From positions 1 to 10,209 of the forward strand of contig JANXWI010000469.1 in NCBI GenBank assembly GCA_025351205.1: DNA of 10,209 nt, written 5' to 3'. The first letter of the stretch is position 1, and each line of letters begins with the position of its first letter. The notes under the pieces are model-generated. The model had not been told where the DNA came from, searched no databases, and was given only the letters and a program-made list of their open reading frames with translations. A program made the position numbers and the translations under genes. Below are positions 6,741 through 10,209 of this stretch, in pieces. This DNA comes from Deinococcus sp. GTDB taxonomy: Bacteria > Deinococcota > Deinococci > Deinococcales > Deinococcaceae.

Positions 6741-7625
6741 TCACGGACGACGCTCCCCCGATTTCTTCCGACCCGGTAAGCTCAGCAGCAACGCCGCGCC
6801 CAGCACGATTCCGGCCCCCAGAATTGCCAGCCCCGAGAGCCGTTCTCCGAACAGGGCGGCGGCCAGCACGGCGGCGACCACCGGCTCCAGGCTGGCGATC
6901 ACGCTGGCGCGAGTGGCGGGCAGATGGCGCAGGCCAGCGGCGTAGGCCAGGTACGCGAGGTAGGTGCTGAAAAAGGCGATAACAAGCAGCAGCCCCCAGG
7001 CGGCGGGCGACTTGTGGACAAACGGCGTGAAGGGGGCCAGTCCGGCGGCCCCTACCGGCAGCGCCACGGCGTACAGGGCCACGGGCGCGAAGCGCGGAAA
7101 GTACAGCTTGCCGTACAGGTAGTACAGGCTGTAGGTCAGGCCAGCCAGCAACCCCCAGCCCAGGGCGGTGACACTGGGATGCACCCCCTGCCCGCCGCCC
7201 AGCGAGATCAGCGAGATGCCGGTCAGGGTGGCGGCCACCGCCAGCAGTTCGCGCAGGCCCAGCCGCTCCTTGAGCACCAGCCAGCCCGACAGCGCCACGA
7301 AGGCCGGGGCGGTGTACAGCAGCACCGACGCCAGACTGGCCCCGCCGCTCCGCACCGCCAGCTGGTACGAGGCGTAGAACACGCTGACTCCAGCCAGACC
7401 AAACAGCGCCGTGACCAGCGCGTCCCGGCCACGGGGAAAGCGGGCGCGCACGGCCAGGGCGTGGATCAGGTACAGTCCGCCGCCCAGTGCGGCCCGCCAG
7501 AACGCCACCTCCAGAGGCGACAGGCCGAGCGCGAAGGCCAGCTTGCCGAAGATGCCCAGCAGCCCCCACAGAAAGGCGGCGGTGAGCAGCAGCAACGCGG
7601 CGCGGGCCGGGGTCACGCCCGCCAT
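6741..7625 (-). CDS. EamA/DMT family transporter (RhaT/YdcZ-like permease)
   Basis: A 294-aa integral membrane protein of the drug/metabolite transporter superfamily. About ten hydrophobic helices are visible, arranged as two EamA repeats: the first covers residues about 8-140 (AALLLLTAAFLWGLLGIFGK, FWRAALGG, YASYQLAVRSGGASLASVLLYTAPAF, LKERLG), the second about 155-285 (LLAGLTYSLYYLYGK, YLAYAAGL, RASVIASLEPVVAAVLAAALFGERL). The TAPAF...KERL and EPVVA...GERL pairs are family signatures. The protein ends in a basic tail (GRKKSGERRP). Members export amino acids or other metabolites; the substrate is unknown. ATG 7625 has GGAG 8 nt upstream, but a TACAAT box overlaps it and would fit a leaderless start at the in-frame GTG at 7616, three codons later. 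The gene lies 28 bp after the DOMON-like gene. Confidence 0.92.
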   Translation of the reverse strand: MAGVTPARAALLLLTAAFLWGLLGIFGKLAFALGLSPLEVAFWRAALGGGLYLIHALAVRARFPRGRDALVTALFGLAGVSVFYASYQLAVRSGGASLASVLLYTAPAFVALSGWLVLKERLGLRELLAVAATLTGISLISLGGGQGVHPSVTALGWGLLAGLTYSLYYLYGKLYFPRFAPVALYAVALPVGAAGLAPFTPFVHKSPAAWGLLLVIAFFSTYLAYLAYAAGLRHLPATRASVIASLEPVVAAVLAAALFGERLSGLAILGAGIVLGAALLLSLPGRKKSGERRP

Positions 7626-7629
7626 TGTA
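7624..7629 (-). promoter_or_regulatory. TACAAT -10 box overlapping the transporter start codon
   Basis: On the minus strand TACAAT spans 7629-7624 and contains the first two bases of ATG 7625. It is followed by 7 nt (GGCGGGC) and the in-frame GTG at 7616. This is the same spacing as other candidate leaderless promoters here, and the hexamer is identical to the one in front of the SDR gene. If active, the ATG would lie upstream of the transcription start. No clear -35 is visible. Confidence 0.4.
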
Positions 7630-7653
7630 GAGAGACTCCGGACACGGGAGCTT

Positions 7654-8400
7654 TCAGACACGGGTCTTGCGCCACACCCGCACGCTGGCGACCAGTCCCA
7701 GCAGCAGCCCGGCGGCGGCCAGTCCCAGCAGCAGCAGGGCGCGGCGGTCACGGGTTTTGCCCACGGGTTGCAGCACGCCCTGGGCGTACTCCCGCGCCTG
7801 ATCGCCGCCCGAGATCACGTCTACCGGAACCGGGCCGTTGTTGCGCGGGGAAATCAGGCTGGCGCTGCCGCCGCCCGTACCGGGGCGCAGATAGCCGCCC
7901 GGAGTAAACGGCGAGTACACGCTGCTGGTGACCCAGTAGCTGTACTGCCCCGCCGGAATGGGCGTGTCGAAGACCACCGCGCTGCCTGAAAGCCGCACAT
8001 TCAGCTGCACGGGCCTGGGCTGCGCCCTGGTCTGGCCGTCGGGCACGAATTCCAGGCTGCTGCCGAAGCCGGTCACGCGAATGTGGTACTGCCAGCCCTG
8101 CTGCGCGGGCGTCACGAAGCCCAGAGCCGGCAGGGCAGAAGCGCCGCCCAGACGGCTCTTAACGAAGATGTCCAGCACGCCCGCCGAATAGCCCAGAGGC
8201 GCGTTCCAGGGGTTCTGAATGGCCCCCAGGCCCACGGTCAGGCGCAGCTTGCCGTTTTCCGACTCCACCTTCAGCTCGCGCAGGTCCAGAGCGCTGGCCG
8301 ACAGCGGCGGGCGGGTGGGCAGGGTATAGCTGCCGTCGCCGCGCGTGTCTCCGGCGGCGTCGGGAATGGTCAGCAGGGCGGCGGCCAGGAGCGAAAGCAC
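7654..8400 (-). CDS. Glucodextranase-DOMON-like domain protein with C-terminal membrane anchor
   Basis: A 248-aa exported protein with a glucodextranase C-terminal / DOMON-like beta-sandwich. After a short hydrophobic N terminus (LSLLAAALL) comes IPDAAGDTRGDGSYTLPT (about 12-29), whose D-x-x-G-D-x-x-G-D-G-x-Y pattern is typical of the domain, then DLRELKVESE and QNPWNAPLGYS with Asn63-Pro64-Trp65. The domain runs to about residue 200. A single transmembrane helix follows (about 221-240, LLLLGLAAAGLLLGLVASV) and a basic tail (RVWRKTRV), so the domain should face outside the cytoplasm. In glycosidases this module binds carbohydrate; here it stands alone with no catalytic domain. The GTG at 8400 is chosen because a TATACT box is 7 nt upstream and no ATG or GTG lies between it and the upstream stop. 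The N-terminal signal lacks basic residues. Confidence 0.82.
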   Translation of the reverse strand: MLSLLAAALLTIPDAAGDTRGDGSYTLPTRPPLSASALDLRELKVESENGKLRLTVGLGAIQNPWNAPLGYSAGVLDIFVKSRLGGASALPALGFVTPAQQGWQYHIRVTGFGSSLEFVPDGQTRAQPRPVQLNVRLSGSAVVFDTPIPAGQYSYWVTSSVYSPFTPGGYLRPGTGGGSASLISPRNNGPVPVDVISGGDQAREYAQGVLQPVGKTRDRRALLLLGLAAAGLLLGLVASVRVWRKTRV

Positions 8401-8413
8401 GGCTGGGAGTATA
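8401..8413 (-). promoter_or_regulatory. Leaderless promoter (-10 box) for the DOMON-like gene
   Basis: On the minus strand TATACT lies at 8413-8408, followed by 7 nt (CCCAGCC) and the GTG start at 8400. It matches TATAAT at five of six positions. There is no Shine-Dalgarno sequence, so a leaderless transcript is likely. No clear -35 is seen. The transporter gene 28 bp behind the DOMON-like gene could be read from here too. Confidence 0.65.
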
Positions 8414-8484
8414 CAGCGCGTATCTGAGGATGCGGGGATCGGTGTGGGGCGTCTGGGCGCGGTAGCGGACAGTTGAAATCGGCA

Positions 8485-9231
8485 TCAGTCTTCCCACGTA
8501 GCCAGCCCCAGCCCGGCCAGCGAACTCAGCCCCAACGGCGCAAAGCCGACCTCCCGGGCCGCCCCGTCGCCGTACAGGGCCGCAAAGATGGTCGGCCAGT
8601 GGTCGCTCCCGAGCAGCGGCGCGAGTACCTGCCGGGTGTAGCTCAGCTCATCCGGGTCCAGGGTCAGCGGCTCCCCGGCAGACAGCCCGCCGCCAAACTT
8701 CAGGGCCGCGCCTTCCTGCGCCAGATGGTCGGACAGGGTGACTGGAAGGCCATGATGGACGCGCCAGACCGCCCGCATCACCGCGCCGCGCAGCTGGGAG
8801 CGCAGGTAGGCGGGCGTGGGCGGCACGTGCGTCCAGAGCTGCACCGTGACCCAGCGGCGGTGTGGCGTCTGCTGCGGCACCTTCTCCGGCCCGAACCTCC
8901 AGGCGGCGTCGGTCAGCCAGCGCTGCGTCCAGCCGTTGCCGGGTTGATCGACAACCACCAGAATGAGGCGGAACTCGGCCTGCACGCCGTCTAACTCGGT
9001 CTCGATCTCGCGGGCATACTCAGCAGTCAGCCCCTCGGCGTTCAGTGCCAGCAGCGCGTCCAGGTACTCCGGCTGCCGCTGACCCATCGGGGAAAAGTCG
9101 CCCAGTGGAAGCAGCTCCGGGCCGCCTGACGCCAGCGTCGTGTAGGCCAGGAACCGCTCCATGCTGTACAGGTCGCTCACGTCATACAGGCCGCGCAGCT
9201 CGTGCAGGATGGGATGAACGTGCAGGCGCAT
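8485..9231 (-). CDS. Hypothetical protein, 248 aa
   Basis: A protein I do not recognise. It starts MRLHVHPILHELRGLYDVSD, a helix-like segment followed by SMERFLAYTTLASGG and LLPLGDFSPMGQRQPEYLDALL; the middle is mixed alpha/beta (FRLILVVVDQPGNGWTQRWLTD, RRWVTVQLWTHVPPTPAYLRSQLRGAVMRAVW), and the C-terminal part is Leu/Gly-rich (PLGLSSLAGLGLATWED). There are no cysteines, no signal peptide and no membrane segment, so it is probably cytoplasmic. Codon pattern and even composition favour a real gene. The ATG at 9231 is preferred; an in-frame GTG at 9321 would add 30 residues of poor character and overlap the divergent GNAT. CATCAT, 6 nt upstream of the ATG, is a weak -10 match. It ends 84 bp before the DOMON-like gene. 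Confidence 0.72.
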   Translation of the reverse strand: MRLHVHPILHELRGLYDVSDLYSMERFLAYTTLASGGPELLPLGDFSPMGQRQPEYLDALLALNAEGLTAEYAREIETELDGVQAEFRLILVVVDQPGNGWTQRWLTDAAWRFGPEKVPQQTPHRRWVTVQLWTHVPPTPAYLRSQLRGAVMRAVWRVHHGLPVTLSDHLAQEGAALKFGGGLSAGEPLTLDPDELSYTRQVLAPLLGSDHWPTIFAALYGDGAAREVGFAPLGLSSLAGLGLATWED

Positions 9232-9315
9232 ACGGTCATGATGCGCCCACGCTGACGGGTGTGCATCCGCAATCTGGCCGATGCCGGACGCGACATATTG
9301 CGCCAGACTCGGGCT

Positions 9316-9759
9316 ATGCACCTGACCAACGACCTGCCGACCCGCGCCGAACTCGTGACCCTGTACGCCTCGGTGGGCTGGACGAACTACACCGCCGACC
9401 CGGACGCGCTAGCAAAAGCTGTCCAGAACAGCAGCTTCGTGGTGTGTGCCCGTTCTGGCTCCGGCAATTCAGGCTCCGGCGAACTGCTGGGTCTGGCCCG
9501 CACCGTGTCTGACGACGTGAGCATCTGCTACGTGCAGGACATTCTGGTTCAGCCCGGAGCGCACCGTCAGGGCGTGGGGCGGGCACTGCTGGGGGCCATC
9601 TTGACCCGTTACGCCCACGTCATGCAGCAGGTGCTGATCACCGACGACGGCGAGGCGCAGCAGGCGTTTTACCGCTCGCTGGGCTTCCATAACACCCGCG
9701 ACCTGAACAACCTGCCCACCAACTGTTACTACCGCACGCCGGGGCGAGAGCTGTCCTGA
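9316..9759 (+). CDS. GNAT family N-acetyltransferase (single domain)
   Basis: A 147-aa acetyltransferase. It opens with a segment of the type ELVTLYASVGWTNYTADP seen in short Firmicute-type GNATs such as the YhfO-like group. The acetyl-CoA region is YVQDILVQPGAHRQGVGRAL (residues about 72-91); the loop reads H-R-Q-G-V-G, with His83 where Arg or Gln is usual. LITDDGEAQQAFYRSLGFH is the typical C-terminal motif B. A small Gly/Ser insert (SGSGNSGSG, 47-55) lies in the beta3-beta4 turn. The substrate is unknown. ATG 9316 is chosen over GTG 9259, which would add 19 residues before the domain. No ribosome site is seen; CAGACT, 6 nt upstream, is a weak -10 match. It converges on the DinB gene with 3 bp between stops. 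Confidence 0.9.
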   Translation: MHLTNDLPTRAELVTLYASVGWTNYTADPDALAKAVQNSSFVVCARSGSGNSGSGELLGLARTVSDDVSICYVQDILVQPGAHRQGVGRALLGAILTRYAHVMQQVLITDDGEAQQAFYRSLGFHNTRDLNNLPTNCYYRTPGRELS

Positions 9760-9762
9760 CGC

Positions 9763-10209
9763 TCAAACCTCGGACGGCAGCAGCAGGTCGGTGTCCGGGC
9801 CGGGCGGGTAAGGATGGCCCAGCGCCCGCCCCAGCGCGAGCAGCTGCCCCTTGTGATGAAACTCGTGCGTGAAGGGGTGCAGCAGCAGCCAGCGCCGCGT
9901 GACTTCCAGGGTGCTTTCCCCGTGGGGAATACGGAGCGGCGCGTCCAGCTCGGTGAATTCGTTCAGGGCGCGTTCGACCACCTCATCCACCTCGGCGTAG
10001 CGCCGCCGCATGGCCTGCACGTCCGGGAACCGGGCTGCCCCGACCTCCGGCACGCTCAGGCCCAGGCCATCCTCACCCACCCAGCCGAGGTAGCAGTCGG
10101 CGACGTGTGCCTGGATATTGCGAAGGCTGCCGTAGGCGAAGTCGGCGCGTTCGGTGGTGTACACCTCCGGCGGCAGACTCTGCGCCCAGCCGAACACCCG
10201 CTGACGTGA
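9763..10209 (-). CDS. DinB family protein, 5' end outside window
   Basis: The frame is open to the window edge: four codons (SRQR) precede the GTG at 10197, and that GTG sits within a conserved segment (RVFGWAQSLPPEVYTTE), so the true start lies beyond the window. The protein is a DinB/YfiT-type four-helix metalloprotein. The histidine triad is visible: His in IQAHVADCY (codon 10107-10105) and the H-x-x-x-H of THEFHHKGQ (codons 9867-9865 and 9855-9853), followed by the usual ALGRALGHPYPP ending. DinB-like proteins include bacillithiol-, mycothiol- and similar S-transferases; many are uncharacterised, so no reaction can be given. About 149 codons are present, close to the full family length of 150-170, so little is missing. 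Stop codons of this gene and the GNAT gene are 3 bp apart. Confidence 0.9.
   Translation of the reverse strand, partial: SRQRVFGWAQSLPPEVYTTERADFAYGSLRNIQAHVADCYLGWVGEDGLGLSVPEVGAARFPDVQAMRRRYAEVDEVVERALNEFTELDAPLRIPHGESTLEVTRRWLLLHPFTHEFHHKGQLLALGRALGHPYPPGPDTDLLLPSEV

Noticed and set aside
6609..6779. Possible 56-aa plus-strand ORF in the AT-rich island (starts MGEVLIIDNYLTG)
   Set aside because: No ribosome site or -10 box at a suitable place, no recognised homology, and its 3' end runs antisense into the transporter gene. It may be chance or a remnant, so it is not annotated.

Overview
The window is GC-rich DNA (about 70% GC in most genes), densely packed with short intergenic gaps. Its gene content suggests a Deinococcus-like bacterium (phylum Deinococcota). 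The reasons are two DinB-superfamily genes, two GNAT genes, a glucodextranase-DOMON-like protein, a DUF4127 protein, and several start codons with a TANNNT -10 box placed 5-7 nt upstream, the arrangement of leaderless transcripts common in that phylum. The genus is inferred from style and content, with no marker gene to confirm it.

Layout. (1) 1-1481, plus strand: the 3' part of queA (tRNA queuosine synthesis), then a DUF1572/DinB-like gene whose likely promoter overlaps the queA stop codon. (2) 1438-4756, minus strand: a compact four-gene cluster, read in the order SDR oxidoreductase, unknown 175-aa protein, two-domain GNAT acetyltransferase, LinB-like nucleotidyltransferase. Junctions are 2 bp, about 57 bp and a 13-bp overlap, so co-transcription is likely from a leaderless promoter in front of the SDR gene. 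(3) 4757-4884: divergent promoter region. (4) 4885-6291, plus strand: secreted DUF4127 protein. (5) 6292-6740: a gene-free stretch between convergent genes, with a long imperfect inverted repeat, a G/C-tract hairpin and an AT-rich island (44% GC by direct count of 6541-6740). (6) 6741-8400, minus strand: an EamA-type transporter and, upstream of it, a membrane-anchored glucodextranase-DOMON-like protein. (7) 8485-9231, minus strand: unknown 248-aa protein. (8) 9316-9759, plus strand: single-domain GNAT. (9) 9763-10209, minus strand: DinB-family gene running off the window.

How the genes fit together: most are standalone housekeeping or accessory functions. The only convincing multi-gene unit is the minus-strand cluster at 1438-4756. 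It combines a nucleotidyltransferase, an acetyltransferase and a dehydrogenase, all small-molecule-modifying folds, but the sequence shows no common substrate. I see no clear defence system, phage, insertion sequence, CRISPR array or RNA gene. The most useful observations are the repeated leaderless-promoter arrangement, one case that may move an annotated start codon, the structured intergenic region at 6292-6740, and the unexplained genes.
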